Assembly: GCF_011305995.1 (NCBI RefSeq)
Contig: NZ_CP049910.1
Span: 2,232,001-2,296,000, forward strand
Source of the DNA: Diaphorobacter sp. HDW4A
GTDB lineage: Bacteria > Pseudomonadota > Gammaproteobacteria > Burkholderiales > Burkholderiaceae_C
Direction: 5' to 3'
DNA length: 64,000 nt
The stretch's first letter is position 1. Each line of letters starts with the position of its first letter. The notes beneath the pieces are model-generated. The model was not told where the DNA came from, did no database searches, and saw only the letters and a program-made list of their open reading frames with translations. A program made the translations under genes and the position numbers. This document shows, piece by piece, positions 30,242-39,349 of this stretch.

Positions 30242-31714
30242 TCAACTTGAACTGGGCGCCAGCCAGGCTTTCACGGCCGTGAAGGCCTGATCGAATCGGG
30301 TGTACAGATCATCACCACTATGACAGGTGGAGGTTCCCCCCGAAAGCAAGCCGACATATTTCCCGCTGGCAAAAATGGCAGAGCCGCTGCTGCCGACTTC
30401 GGTGATACCTTTGCTCCAGGCGATCTGAACCATGTTGCCGCTGCTCGAGTAGCTGTCGGCGCAGGAGATGGAGCTATCGGCGTTGATTGTGCAATTCAGA
30501 GCGGACTTCACAGCCCCGAAACTGATTTTCTGCAGGTCGCCAGCGGGATGATGGATGCCGACTACGGATGTTCCGTTGGCGATCTTGGATGTGGTCCAAC
30601 CCGCATAGGTGACGCCAGTGGGAGGCGTGTCGTTGAGGCGCAGCAGCGTGAAGTCTGGATTGGTTTGGGTGGACAGCAATGTGGCACCGTTTCTGCTTTT
30701 CGTGCCGCTGCTGTAGGTCAGCGAGTTGCAACTGCTGGAATGGAAGAACCATGTGCTCTCAATGGTCGACGCCACGGTTTGTTTCGATATGCAGTGATTG
30801 GCTGTGGCCACGTAGGGCACGCGGTTCGCCTTCGTGTTGTTCAGCAGCGTGGCTGTGCACTGGTAGTAGTCGCCGCCTTGCAGGTACTTGATCAGCATGA
30901 CGGAGTTGCGAGTGGTCGTGTATTCGGCATAGCAGCTCGAATCCAGTTCGCAAGTTGCGGAGTCGCCGGCTGCCCGCGTTTCGGCCGAGATCATGTTGGC
31001 CTTCAAGGCGACGGCCGCAGAATTGGCATAGACATGAATGATTTTCGGAATCGTGAACTGCAGTTCATCGATGGATGCGCCTGGCGGAAGTTCGATCTCC
31101 ATCGTGATGACATCGTCCTCGACGCTGGGTGCCCACCACATGCTGGCATCGTCCGTCGTGTCCCCGGATTGCTTGTTGGCCTGGATGATCTCAAGGATCT
31201 GCGCCCCGGTGGTTTGACTGGCCTCCGTGCGGGTGTTGCCGGGGTAGGTTCGGAAGATGGCGCCGGCTGGAATCTGTCCAATCTCCAAACCCAGTCGCAC
31301 TTCGTATGCGCCTGAAGAGATGAATTGAATGGCCGATATTTTTCCGCCAAGTGGTGTTGGATTCCAGTTCAGTTGACTGGAAACCAGGGACGTCGTGGAA
31401 GTGGTGGCACTGTCCCGAGAGACGCCCACTTTGGCGACTCCATGGCTACTCGTAATTTCTGAGCTTTTGGCAACGGTGTAGGTGCCGAGGTCGATAACCG
31501 TAGGTGTGATGTTCACTGGCTCCAGGTCCGTTGCGATGTATGGGCTGGAAACCTTTTCGGCCTGACTCACGGGCTCGACGGTTTGGTCGCTGACTGCTGT
31601 GGTCGAGGCGCTTGCCGAATCGCTGTCGGATCCACCGCAGGCACTCAAACCTGTTGCAAGCAGGATCGACAGGAGGAAGGGGGCGGATGTTCTTTGGAGC
31701 GTTTGAAGATTCAT
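30242..31714 (-). CDS. Lysyl endopeptidase-like serine protease, putative lipoprotein
   Basis: This 490-residue protein has a lipoprotein signal (lipobox LSAC near residue 25) followed by CGGSDSDS and a Ser/Thr-rich stretch. A prodomain of about 240 residues follows, then a trypsin-fold domain. Catalytic His lies in ATANHC, Asp in NPDFTLLRL and Ser in GSSGSAIF. The motifs AGW, GIHHPAGD and LSGGTSTC parallel Achromobacter lysyl endopeptidase. The C-terminal DDLY is at the position of its Lys-specificity Asp. Start ATG 31714 is chosen for the signal peptide. It converges on the Bug receptor gene. Confidence 0.82.
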   Translation of the reverse strand: MNLQTLQRTSAPFLLSILLATGLSACGGSDSDSASASTTAVSDQTVEPVSQAEKVSSPYIATDLEPVNITPTVIDLGTYTVAKSSEITSSHGVAKVGVSRDSATTSTTSLVSSQLNWNPTPLGGKISAIQFISSGAYEVRLGLEIGQIPAGAIFRTYPGNTRTEASQTTGAQILEIIQANKQSGDTTDDASMWWAPSVEDDVITMEIELPPGASIDELQFTIPKIIHVYANSAAVALKANMISAETRAAGDSATCELDSSCYAEYTTTRNSVMLIKYLQGGDYYQCTATLLNNTKANRVPYVATANHCISKQTVASTIESTWFFHSSSCNSLTYSSGTKSRNGATLLSTQTNPDFTLLRLNDTPPTGVTYAGWTTSKIANGTSVVGIHHPAGDLQKISFGAVKSALNCTINADSSISCADSYSSSGNMVQIAWSKGITEVGSSGSAIFASGKYVGLLSGGTSTCHSGDDLYTRFDQAFTAVKAWLAPSSS

Positions 31715-31982
31715 TTTCTTGTGCCGTTGAATTTTTAGAGTGGAATTCCCACCCACGTTGGAATGGGTCGGAAAACTGTATCGACGCAGATTCCCCATGT
31801 GTTGCAACAACGCAAGATGGGCTTCAGAGGCGTTCCTGCCGGTCGAGCATTTCCCGTTCTGTTGTGATGGGTCAGTCGTCAGTGACTTCAATCCCACACG
31901 GGTCGCACCTGATACCTCCCGTATATCAGCCGACACAAACAAAGTAATTTCCCAACGAGCATGGCCTCACTAGCATGTGCCC

Positions 31983-32768
31983 ATGACCTCATTTCTGAAA
32001 CTCGAACAGGCCGGTCCGGTGCTCATCGTCACCATGAACCGGCCCGAAACGCGCAATGCGCTGTCTGACGACGGAGTCGTGGAGGAGTTCGTGGGTTGCT
32101 GTGAGCAGATCAATGCCGATCTTTCCATTCGCGCTGTCGTGTTGACGGGGGCGGGGCCGGTGTTTTCGTCGGGCGGCAACCTCAAGTCGATTCGCGACAA
32201 GATGGGGGCGGGGCTCGGTGAGCCGCCGCTGTCCCGTCAGGCATACCGCAATGGGATTCAGCGATTGCCCCTTGCATGGTGCAATCTGGAGGTGCCGACG
32301 ATTGCGGCGGTGAACGGGCCAGCTTATGGCGCGGGCAACGATCTCGCCACGATGTGCGATATCCGTATCGCCGCCCAGAGCGCGGTGTTCTGCGAGACCT
32401 TTGTCAAGCTGGGGCTGATCGCGGGTGATGGAGGGGCGTGGCTGCTGCCGCGCGCCATCGGCATGTCCAACGCCTGCGAAATGGCGTTCACAGGCGATGC
32501 GTTCGATGCGCAGCAGGCGTTAGCGTTTGGTTTGGTATCGCGGGTGGTGCCTGATGCCGAGTTGATGGATGCGTCGCTGCAGTTGGCGCGCCGCATTGCC
32601 GTCAATCCGCCGCATGCGCTGCGCATGACCAAGCGGCTGATCCGAGAAGGGCAGCACACGCGTCTCGATACGCTGCTTGAGATGTCAGCGGGATTTCAGG
32701 CGTTAGCGCATCACACGGCCGAGCATGACGCGGCGCTCGCGGGGTTTTTGGAACGGCGCATGAAGTAG
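31983..32768 (+). CDS. Enoyl-CoA hydratase/isomerase family protein (crotonase)
   Basis: This crotonase-fold enzyme has about 261 residues. The oxyanion-hole segments are SSGGNLKSI and NGPAYGAGNDLA. At the two positions of the catalytic Glu pair of classical hydratases I read Asp (GAGNDLA) and Phe (CETFVKLG), with Asp in LIAGDGG. This points to an isomerase or another crotonase activity rather than a canonical hydratase. ATG 31983 is taken as the start; a GTG 6 bp upstream is possible. It is followed 47 bp later by a Bug receptor. Confidence 0.85.
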   Translation: MTSFLKLEQAGPVLIVTMNRPETRNALSDDGVVEEFVGCCEQINADLSIRAVVLTGAGPVFSSGGNLKSIRDKMGAGLGEPPLSRQAYRNGIQRLPLAWCNLEVPTIAAVNGPAYGAGNDLATMCDIRIAAQSAVFCETFVKLGLIAGDGGAWLLPRAIGMSNACEMAFTGDAFDAQQALAFGLVSRVVPDAELMDASLQLARRIAVNPPHALRMTKRLIREGQHTRLDTLLEMSAGFQALAHHTAEHDAALAGFLERRMK

Positions 32769-32815
32769 TTGGCGCGGCTCGGTTGGACATTCACATAACG
32801 AACAGGAGACAGAAC

Positions 32816-33793
32816 ATGAAACGACGCACACTCTGCGGCGTACTGGCGCTCGCATCGGTCGCGCTGGCTGCGCTGGCTATGCCAACGGCCTTCGCGGCGA
32901 CCTACCCGGAAAAGATGGTCAAGGTGATCGTGTCGCTGCCGCCGGGCAGCGGTGCGGACACGACGGCACGTTTTCTCGCGCAGCATCTGGCGCAGCAGTT
33001 GGGGCAGCCCTTTGTGGTGGAGAACAAGCCCGGTGCCAACAGTTTCATCGCGGCGAAGGCGGTGGTGGACGCAGCACCGGACGGCTACACCATGTTTGTG
33101 GCCAGCAACACGCCGATGGTGACGAATGCGGCGGTGTTCAAGAAGCTGCCCTATGACCCGATCCGCGACTTCACGCCAGTGGCGTCGATTGCTCGATTTC
33201 CCATGATCATCGTCGTGCCCGCGAGTTCGCCCTATAAGACACTGGCGGAGTTGGTTGTGGCGATGAAGGCCGCGCCCGGCAAGCTGAATTTCGCGAGCGG
33301 CACGCCGAGCTATCAGATCGCGATGGAGCAGTTCCATGAACGCAATGGCATCAAAGGTACGGCGGTGAACTACAAGGGCACCGGTCCCGCGATCACTGAT
33401 CTCGCTGCTGGCGTGTGCGACTACTCGATTGCCGAGGTGAGCTCGGTGCTGCCGCTGATCCACGGTGGCAAGCTGCGTGCGCTGGCGGTGGCGGATTCGC
33501 AGCGCCATCGCGAATTGCCCGACGTGCCGACCGCCGAAGAATTGGACCACAAGGGGTATGAGGCTTATGCTTGGACCGGCGTGTATTTCCCCGCCAAGGT
33601 GCCCAAGGAGATTGCACAGCGCGTCGGCGACATCGTGCGCTCCACGCTGAATGGCTCGGAGGGCATGGCGTTCATTCAGAAGATGGGTGGCACGGTCTTC
33701 ACCGGCAGCGCGCAGCAGTTCACTGATTTCCAGTTGGCCGAGATCGAGAAGACCAAGCGCATCGTCAAGATCGCCAACATTCCGGTGGAGTGA
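32816..33793 (+). CDS. Bug-family tripartite tricarboxylate transporter substrate-binding protein
   Basis: This TctC-like periplasmic receptor has 325 residues and a signal peptide cleaved near TAFAAT. Characteristic segments are YPEKMVKVIVSLPPGSGAD, NSFIAAKAVV, VNYKGTGPAITDLAAG and LPDVPTAEEL. AGGAG lies 8 nt before ATG 32816. It follows the crotonase gene and precedes the convergent LysR gene, suggesting it captures the substrate of the catabolic cluster. Confidence 0.9.
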   Translation: MKRRTLCGVLALASVALAALAMPTAFAATYPEKMVKVIVSLPPGSGADTTARFLAQHLAQQLGQPFVVENKPGANSFIAAKAVVDAAPDGYTMFVASNTPMVTNAAVFKKLPYDPIRDFTPVASIARFPMIIVVPASSPYKTLAELVVAMKAAPGKLNFASGTPSYQIAMEQFHERNGIKGTAVNYKGTGPAITDLAAGVCDYSIAEVSSVLPLIHGGKLRALAVADSQRHRELPDVPTAEELDHKGYEAYAWTGVYFPAKVPKEIAQRVGDIVRSTLNGSEGMAFIQKMGGTVFTGSAQQFTDFQLAEIEKTKRIVKIANIPVE

Positions 33794-33824
33794 GTTGGCC
33801 CGATGTTTATTCAGGCCGTAGACG

Positions 33825-34727
33825 TCAGGTTTCGGGTTCCTGCACCACGGCATGGGCCGTGGCGATGAAATTTCGAGCGGTGGGTGTCAGTGCGTCGGGC
33901 AGACAGGCCAATGCGAGGCCCACCTGCAGGGCCTTGGGCTGAGGATCGATGTTCACCAGTACCACCGCGTTGCCAGCGTAGCGCGCGGAGGTTTCGGGCA
34001 CGAGCGCGACGCCGAGGCCGCTTTCCACCAAGCCAAGAACATGCTGAACCTGTACCGCTTCCTGCGCGATTCGCGGCATCACGCCCGCTTCTGAGAACGC
34101 CTGCATGATGTGTGTGTACATTGCGGGGACGCGGTCGCGCGCGTAGATGATGAAGGGCTCTTCGGCGATCTCTGCAATCGACACCGAGGCTCGTCCTGCG
34201 AACGGTGAATCAGCGCTCACGGCGAGCTTCATGCGCTCGGGCCTGAGCAGCGTCAGCTCCACGTTGCCGCGCTCCAGAATGGGGTAGCGCACCAGCGCCA
34301 CGTCGATGGCATGGTTCTCCACGCGCTTGAGCAACTCGAGCGTGGTGGACTCCTCGATCATCGTTTCCACGCGCGGGTACTTGCCGCGAAACGCGCGGAT
34401 GATGCGCGGCATCAGCGAGTAGGTGGCCGAACCCACAAAGCCCAGGCGCAGCGTGCCTTGATCGCCGGTCTCGCCTTCCTTGGCTGCACGTTTGATCTGC
34501 TCAGCGCTAAATACCATGTGCTGCGCATGTCTGAGCACCATCTTGCCCGCAGGCGTGATCTTCAAACCCGTGGGCAGGCGCTCGAACAGCAGAACGCCAA
34601 GCTCGTCTTCCAGCTTCTTGATCGACGTGGACAGCGGCGGCTGTGCCATGTGCAGGCGTTCGGCCGCGCGGCGGAAATTCAGGGTCTCGGCAAGCATGAT
34701 CACCTGCCTGAGCTGGCGCAGTTCCAT
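33825..34727 (-). CDS. LysR-family transcriptional regulator
   Basis: This typical LTTR has 300 residues. The N-terminal winged HTH is MELRQLRQVIMLAETLNFRRAAERLHMAQPPLS-like (residues 1-60). The periplasmic-binding-like effector domain follows from about 90. It is transcribed divergently from the two acyl-CoA dehydrogenase genes across 76 bp that contain a T-N11-A dyad. It is expected to regulate the acyl-CoA dehydrogenase/CoA-transferase genes, probably with a pathway intermediate as inducer. Confidence 0.93.
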   Translation of the reverse strand: MELRQLRQVIMLAETLNFRRAAERLHMAQPPLSTSIKKLEDELGVLLFERLPTGLKITPAGKMVLRHAQHMVFSAEQIKRAAKEGETGDQGTLRLGFVGSATYSLMPRIIRAFRGKYPRVETMIEESTTLELLKRVENHAIDVALVRYPILERGNVELTLLRPERMKLAVSADSPFAGRASVSIAEIAEEPFIIYARDRVPAMYTHIMQAFSEAGVMPRIAQEAVQVQHVLGLVESGLGVALVPETSARYAGNAVVLVNIDPQPKALQVGLALACLPDALTPTARNFIATAHAVVQEPET

Positions 34728-34739
34728 GGGCTATACATC

Positions 34740-34771
34740 TCGCGTATCGCGAAGTCTCCAATTGGTATTGG
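34740..34771. promoter_or_regulatory. Candidate LysR operator sites
   Basis: TCGCGTATCGCGA (34740-34752) is a perfect 5-bp dyad fitting the T-N11-A LysR box. CCAAT-TGGT-ATTGG (34758-34771) is a second dyad 5 bp further. Both sit in the 76-bp gap between the LysR gene and the acyl-CoA dehydrogenase it faces, as expected for recognition and activation sites. Confidence 0.6.
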
Positions 34772-34803
34772 ACGCTCTTGGCGAGCCTCCATAAATTCGT
34801 GAC

Positions 34804-35964
34804 ATGAACTCTACACTGACTTCACTGCCACTCGCGGCCATTCCCGCCGAGGACGAGGCGCTCAGGCAGAATGTGCGCGCATTTCTGGGTGACGCGCTGC
34901 GTGGAATGCCCGCAGATGTGCGCTCGCGTTCGTGGCTTGGTTACGACCTGAATTTCAGCCGGGCGCTGGCCCGCCAAGGCTGGGTGGGGCTCACGCTGCC
35001 CACGCGCTACGGCGGCGGTGGTCGCAGCGGTTTTTCGCGCTTTGTGCTGAGCGAGGAACTGCTTTTCGCAGGTGCACCGGTGGCCGCGCACTGGATCGCA
35101 GACCGCCAGACATCGCAACTGATCCTGCGCTTCGGCAGCGAGGCGCAGCGCCAGTTCTTTCTGCCGCTCATTACTGCCTGCGACATCGTTTTCTGCATTG
35201 GCATGAGCGAGCCCGATACCGGCTCCGACCTCGCCAGCGTGCGCACCCGCGCCACGCGCACCGATACGGGCTGGGTGCTCAACGGCCGCAAGATCTGGAC
35301 CACCAACGCCCATCGCGCCGACTGGATGTGCGCGCTGGTGCGCACCTCGGGCACGGCCGAGGACCGGCACAAGGGGCTGTCGCAGATGCTGATCGACATG
35401 AAGTCGCCGGGCATCAGCGTGCGGCCACTCAAGGACATCGTGGGCGACACACATTTCAACGAAGTGCTGTTCGACAACGTGGGGCTGCCAGCCGATGCGC
35501 TGGTGGGCGAGGAGGGGTCTGGCTGGAAACAGGTGACCGCCGAGTTGGCGTTTGAACGCAGCGGGCCGGAGCGCATTCTCTCGAGCATCGTTCTGGCGGA
35601 CACGTGGCTGGCCGCTGCGCGGGCTGCAGACCATGGAGGGCCGAACGTGCGCGCCACAGCAGGGCGCATCGCAGCGAGGCTCGCGGTGCTGCGCGCGATG
35701 TCACTCGCCGTGGCGGCCAAGCTCGATCGCCATGAGCAGCCCGATCTGGAGGCAGCCTTCGTGAAGGACCTTGGCACCGAGTTCGAGCAGAGCGTGCCCG
35801 ATTGGATACGCGGCACGCTGCACGAGCTGCCAGCCACCGTGCGCCATGGCGAACTGATGCGCAGTCTGGCCTATGTCACCCAGATCGCACCCACGTTTTC
35901 GCTGCGCGGCGGCACGCGCCAGATCATGCGCGGAATCATCGCGCGCGGCCTCGGTCTTCGTTGA
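34804..35964 (+). CDS. Acyl-CoA dehydrogenase family protein (first of a pair)
   Basis: This flavoprotein has 386 residues with the ACAD signatures CIGMSEPDTGSDLAS (FAD/acyl-CoA binding) and SLRGGTRQIMRGIIARGLGL at the C-terminus. At the position of the classical catalytic Glu of medium-chain enzymes (E-G-T) I read Gly (GGT), as in many long or branched acyl-CoA and heteromeric ACADs. It is followed 12 bp later by a second, shorter ACAD-like gene, so the two products may form a heteromeric alpha2-beta2 enzyme like those of steroid side-chain degradation. Activity and substrate are inferred, not shown. Confidence 0.9.
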   Translation: MNSTLTSLPLAAIPAEDEALRQNVRAFLGDALRGMPADVRSRSWLGYDLNFSRALARQGWVGLTLPTRYGGGGRSGFSRFVLSEELLFAGAPVAAHWIADRQTSQLILRFGSEAQRQFFLPLITACDIVFCIGMSEPDTGSDLASVRTRATRTDTGWVLNGRKIWTTNAHRADWMCALVRTSGTAEDRHKGLSQMLIDMKSPGISVRPLKDIVGDTHFNEVLFDNVGLPADALVGEEGSGWKQVTAELAFERSGPERILSSIVLADTWLAAARAADHGGPNVRATAGRIAARLAVLRAMSLAVAAKLDRHEQPDLEAAFVKDLGTEFEQSVPDWIRGTLHELPATVRHGELMRSLAYVTQIAPTFSLRGGTRQIMRGIIARGLGLR

Positions 35965-35976
35965 GGAATGTTTTTC

Positions 35977-37005
35977 ATGAGCAATTCGTACTCTGCAATG
36001 TGGGAAGCCGCGCTGGCGGACTTCTGCGGTGACGAGCGCGTGCGCGCCGTTGAGTCGGGCGCAGATGGCGCCGCAGCTGCGCTGTGGGGCGACATTGACG
36101 CGCTGGGCTTCAACGATGCCCTGATTCCGACGGAACGGCGCGGCGCGGGGCTCGGGCTGGCCCATGTCGAGCCGCTGGTCGTCGCCGCCGCAAGAGCTGG
36201 TGTGAGCCATCCGCTGGGCGAGACCATGGTCGCGCGGGCGCTGTTGAGCCGCGTGGGTTGGATATCGGAGGGAAGCTGCATTGCGTTAGCCAGCGTTGTG
36301 TCCACGGACAATGGTCGGGGCTGGACATGTGCCGACATTCCCGGCTCGCGACTCGCCAGCCATGTGCTGGTGGATGACGGCGAACAGTGGCTGCTGATGC
36401 CTGTATCCGCTGCGCAGTCGACGCCCGGCATTTATCGTCCGACGGCATCGGCGGCGCTCCGTTGGGAAACCAAAGACACTGCAATCGTGCGCTTCGCCAA
36501 GAAGCCGAGTGAATCGGCCTCGAACTTCTGCAACGCGATGCATGCGAGCGTGATGGCGGGCACCATGGGGCGGGTGCTGGATCTCAGCGTGCAGTACGCC
36601 AACGACCGGCACCAGTTCGGCCGTGCCATCGGGCAATTTCAGGCGATCCAGCAGGATCTGGCCGTGCTTGCGGAGCAGGCGGGAATGGCTGCGTTGGCGG
36701 CGCGCATGGGTTGCGCCGCGGCCGGGATTGAGCCGGACCGGCTGCTTGCCGCATCCGCCAAACTCAATGCAAGCGATGCGGCGCTGCGTGTGGCTGCGCT
36801 GGCCCATGCGGTGCACGGCGCCATCGGCATCACGCAGGAACACATGCTGGGTGTGTTCACCGCACGCCTGCATGAGTTGCGAGCGGTGGGCGACACCGAT
36901 GCGGAATGTGCCGAACTGCTGGGGGACGCGGTGCTGAAGAGCCCGCTGACTCTCTGCGATTTCACGCGCGATTCGCTCGCGCCCACGCCGGTCGAGGAGG
37001 TCTGA
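35977..37005 (+). CDS. Acyl-CoA dehydrogenase family protein (second of a pair)
   Basis: This ACAD-like protein of about 342 residues has a shortened N-terminal half and the conserved C-terminal helices (VQYANDRHQFGRAIGQFQAIQ, HGAIGITQEHML). It resembles the smaller partner of heteromeric ACADs. The frame begins at ATG 35968, but GAGGA is 9 nt before the ATG at 35977, which I prefer. It lies between the first ACAD and the CoA-transferase with short gaps, so a single operon is likely. Confidence 0.87.
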   Translation: MSNSYSAMWEAALADFCGDERVRAVESGADGAAAALWGDIDALGFNDALIPTERRGAGLGLAHVEPLVVAAARAGVSHPLGETMVARALLSRVGWISEGSCIALASVVSTDNGRGWTCADIPGSRLASHVLVDDGEQWLLMPVSAAQSTPGIYRPTASAALRWETKDTAIVRFAKKPSESASNFCNAMHASVMAGTMGRVLDLSVQYANDRHQFGRAIGQFQAIQQDLAVLAEQAGMAALAARMGCAAAGIEPDRLLAASAKLNASDAALRVAALAHAVHGAIGITQEHMLGVFTARLHELRAVGDTDAECAELLGDAVLKSPLTLCDFTRDSLAPTPVEEV

Positions 37006-37055
37006 GATGAGGTCTCTTGCCGAAGTTATTTCGATGGTTTGATGGGGATTTGAAT

Positions 37056-38297
37056 ATGACAGACATGACTTCGAACACAGGCGGGCCGCTGAGCGGTGTG
37101 CGCGTCATCGATCTCACCACGGTGCTCATGGGTCCGTTCGCGACCCAGATTCTCGGGGACTACGGCGCCGACGTGATCAAGGTGGAGCCGCCCGGCGGCG
37201 ATGGTGTGCGCGGCGTCGGTCCTCGCAAGAATGCGGGGATGGCGGCGATCTTCATGCACGCCAACCGCAGCAAGCGCAGCGTGGTGCTCGATCTGAAGCA
37301 GCCGGCCGGAATCGCCGTGCTGATGCACCTCGTGGCCGATGCCGATGTGCTGATCTACAACGTGCGGCCGCAGGCCATGGCGCGTCTGGGCTTGTCATAT
37401 GAAGCGGTGCGTGCGGTCAATTCGCGCATTGTCTATGTGGGCTGCGTGGGTTACGGCCAGAGCGGGCCGTATGCGGCCAAGCCCGCGTATGACGATCTGA
37501 TCCAGGGCGCGGCCGGGATTCCTGCGCTCTCGGTACAGGCTGGAAGCGATGTACCGCGCTACGCGCCGAGCCCGCTGGCGGACCGCATCGTCGGGCTCGC
37601 TGCGGTGAACGCGGTGACCTCGGCGCTGTTCTGGCGCGAGCGCTCGGGCGAGGGGCAGGCGGTCGAGGTGCCGATGTTCGAGACCATGGCGCAGTTCACG
37701 CTCTCCGACCACATGTGCGGGCGCAGCTACGAGCCCGCCGTCGGTCCGAGCGGTTATGCGCGCATTCTCAACCCGAACCGCCGCCCTTATGCGACGAGCG
37801 ACGGCTATCTCTGCGTGCTGCTCTACAACGACAAGCAGTGGCAGACCTTCTTCCGGCTGATCGGCAAGCCCGAGGTGTTCGAGACAGATCCGAGATTCAG
37901 CAGCATCGACAAACGCACCGAGCATATCCACGCGCTCTACGCGCTGCTCGCCGAGATCATGACCACGCGTACGACCGCGCAGTGGACCGCGCTGCTCGAA
38001 GCCGCAGACATCCCCGTCATGCCCATGCACGACATGGATTCGCTGATGGAAGACCCGCATCTGCAGGCCGTGGGCTTTCTGCAGCAGGTCGAGCATCCCA
38101 CGGAGGGGCGCGTGTGCCAGATCGGCATTCCCTCGACCTGGTCGAAGACCCAGCCCCGCGTGTCGCGCCCCGCACCGCGAGCCGGAGAACATGGGCGCGA
38201 GGTGCTGGCCGAGGCGGGGTTCACCGATGCGGAGATCGACGCCTTGCTGGTCTCGGGCGTGACCGCCATGCCCTCCACGTCCAAAGCGCAGGACTGA
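37056..38297 (+). CDS. CaiB/BaiF-type (class III) CoA-transferase
   Basis: This 413-residue family III CoA-transferase has the N-terminal LSGVRVIDLTTVLMGPFATQ, GDYGADVIKVEPPGGDG and the NRSKRSVVLDLK motif. The catalytic Asp is expected in the YDDLIQGAAG region. GGGGA lies 7 nt before ATG 37056; a TTG frame extends upstream to 37017. It moves CoA between a donor thioester and a free acid, giving the acyl-CoA for the adjacent dehydrogenases. Confidence 0.92.
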   Translation: MTDMTSNTGGPLSGVRVIDLTTVLMGPFATQILGDYGADVIKVEPPGGDGVRGVGPRKNAGMAAIFMHANRSKRSVVLDLKQPAGIAVLMHLVADADVLIYNVRPQAMARLGLSYEAVRAVNSRIVYVGCVGYGQSGPYAAKPAYDDLIQGAAGIPALSVQAGSDVPRYAPSPLADRIVGLAAVNAVTSALFWRERSGEGQAVEVPMFETMAQFTLSDHMCGRSYEPAVGPSGYARILNPNRRPYATSDGYLCVLLYNDKQWQTFFRLIGKPEVFETDPRFSSIDKRTEHIHALYALLAEIMTTRTTAQWTALLEAADIPVMPMHDMDSLMEDPHLQAVGFLQQVEHPTEGRVCQIGIPSTWSKTQPRVSRPAPRAGEHGREVLAEAGFTDAEIDALLVSGVTAMPSTSKAQD

Positions 38298-38349
38298 TTT
38301 TTTCACAGACGACGACAGCACGACATCACTACAAGCAGGAGACAAAGAC

Positions 38350-39327
38350 ATGGAACTGAACCGACGGCAGGCAATGGCTGCGATGGGTGCATTGGGCAGC
38401 ATTGGATTTTCGAGCGCGCAGGCGCAGAGCGACTGGCCGAACAAGCCCGTCAAGCTGGTCATGCCGCTCGCGGCCGGTGGGCCGACCGACGTGGTCGGCA
38501 GGGCGCTGGCGGCGCACATCGGGCGGACGCTGGGGCAGTCGGTGTACGTGGAGAGCAAGCTGGGTGCGGCGGGCAACATCGGCACAGAATTTGTCGCGCG
38601 CGCAGCGCCGGACGGCTACACGGCGCTGTATCAGACCTCGGGCATCACCATCGTGCCGGTGCAGTACAAGAAGCTGAACTTCGATCCACTGCGCAGCTTC
38701 GCGCCGGTGGCCATGCCGGCGTCGATCAACACGGTCATCGTGGTGAGCAACGATCTGCCTGTGAAGAACTTCGCCGAATTCGTGCAGTACCTGAAGGCCC
38801 ATCCGGGCAAGCTCAGCTACGGCTCGGGCGGCAACGGCAACATCACCCACCTGGGCATCGAAGTGCTGCTGCAGATGCTGGGCGCGAGCGCCGTGCATGT
38901 GCCCTATAAGGGGACAGCTCCGGCGATGGCCGATCTGCTGGGCGGCAGCGTGCAGTTCATGCTGGATGCGCTAAGCTCGTCCTACCCCTTCATCAAGGAC
39001 AGCCGGGTGCGGGCTATCGCCGTGGGCGGGGCGCAGCGTTCCCCGCTGCTACCTGATGTGCCGACGGTGGCGGAGGGCGGTCTCGCGGGCTATGCGATGT
39101 CGACCTGGCAGTGTGTGCTGCTGCCCGCAGGCACGCCAGACGCCATCGTGCAGAAGCTCAATGCGGCGGTGAACAAGGCGGTGATGGATCCTGAATTGCA
39201 AAAGCAGTTCAGCTCCATCGGCGTGCAGTTGCACCAGTCCACCCCCGCGCAGTTCGGCGGCTACATGAAGGACGAGGTTGCCCGCTGGGCGCAAGTGGCG
39301 AAGTCCGTGGGCATTCAGCCCGAGTAG
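38350..39327 (+). CDS. Bug-family tripartite tricarboxylate transporter substrate-binding protein
   Basis: This third Bug receptor has 325 residues. The N-terminus has an Arg-Arg pair (NRRQAMAAMGALG) before a hydrophobic stretch ending in SAQAQS, so Tat export is possible. Family motifs are WPNKPVKLVMPLAAGGPTD, GNIGTEFVARAAPDG and VPYKGTAPAMADLLGG. GGAG lies 8 nt before the ATG, and the gene is 52 bp after the CoA-transferase, making it probably the last gene of that operon. Confidence 0.92.
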   Translation: MELNRRQAMAAMGALGSIGFSSAQAQSDWPNKPVKLVMPLAAGGPTDVVGRALAAHIGRTLGQSVYVESKLGAAGNIGTEFVARAAPDGYTALYQTSGITIVPVQYKKLNFDPLRSFAPVAMPASINTVIVVSNDLPVKNFAEFVQYLKAHPGKLSYGSGGNGNITHLGIEVLLQMLGASAVHVPYKGTAPAMADLLGGSVQFMLDALSSSYPFIKDSRVRAIAVGGAQRSPLLPDVPTVAEGGLAGYAMSTWQCVLLPAGTPDAIVQKLNAAVNKAVMDPELQKQFSSIGVQLHQSTPAQFGGYMKDEVARWAQVAKSVGIQPE

Positions 39328-39349
39328 GGGCGCGGGCCTTGGAGGCGCG

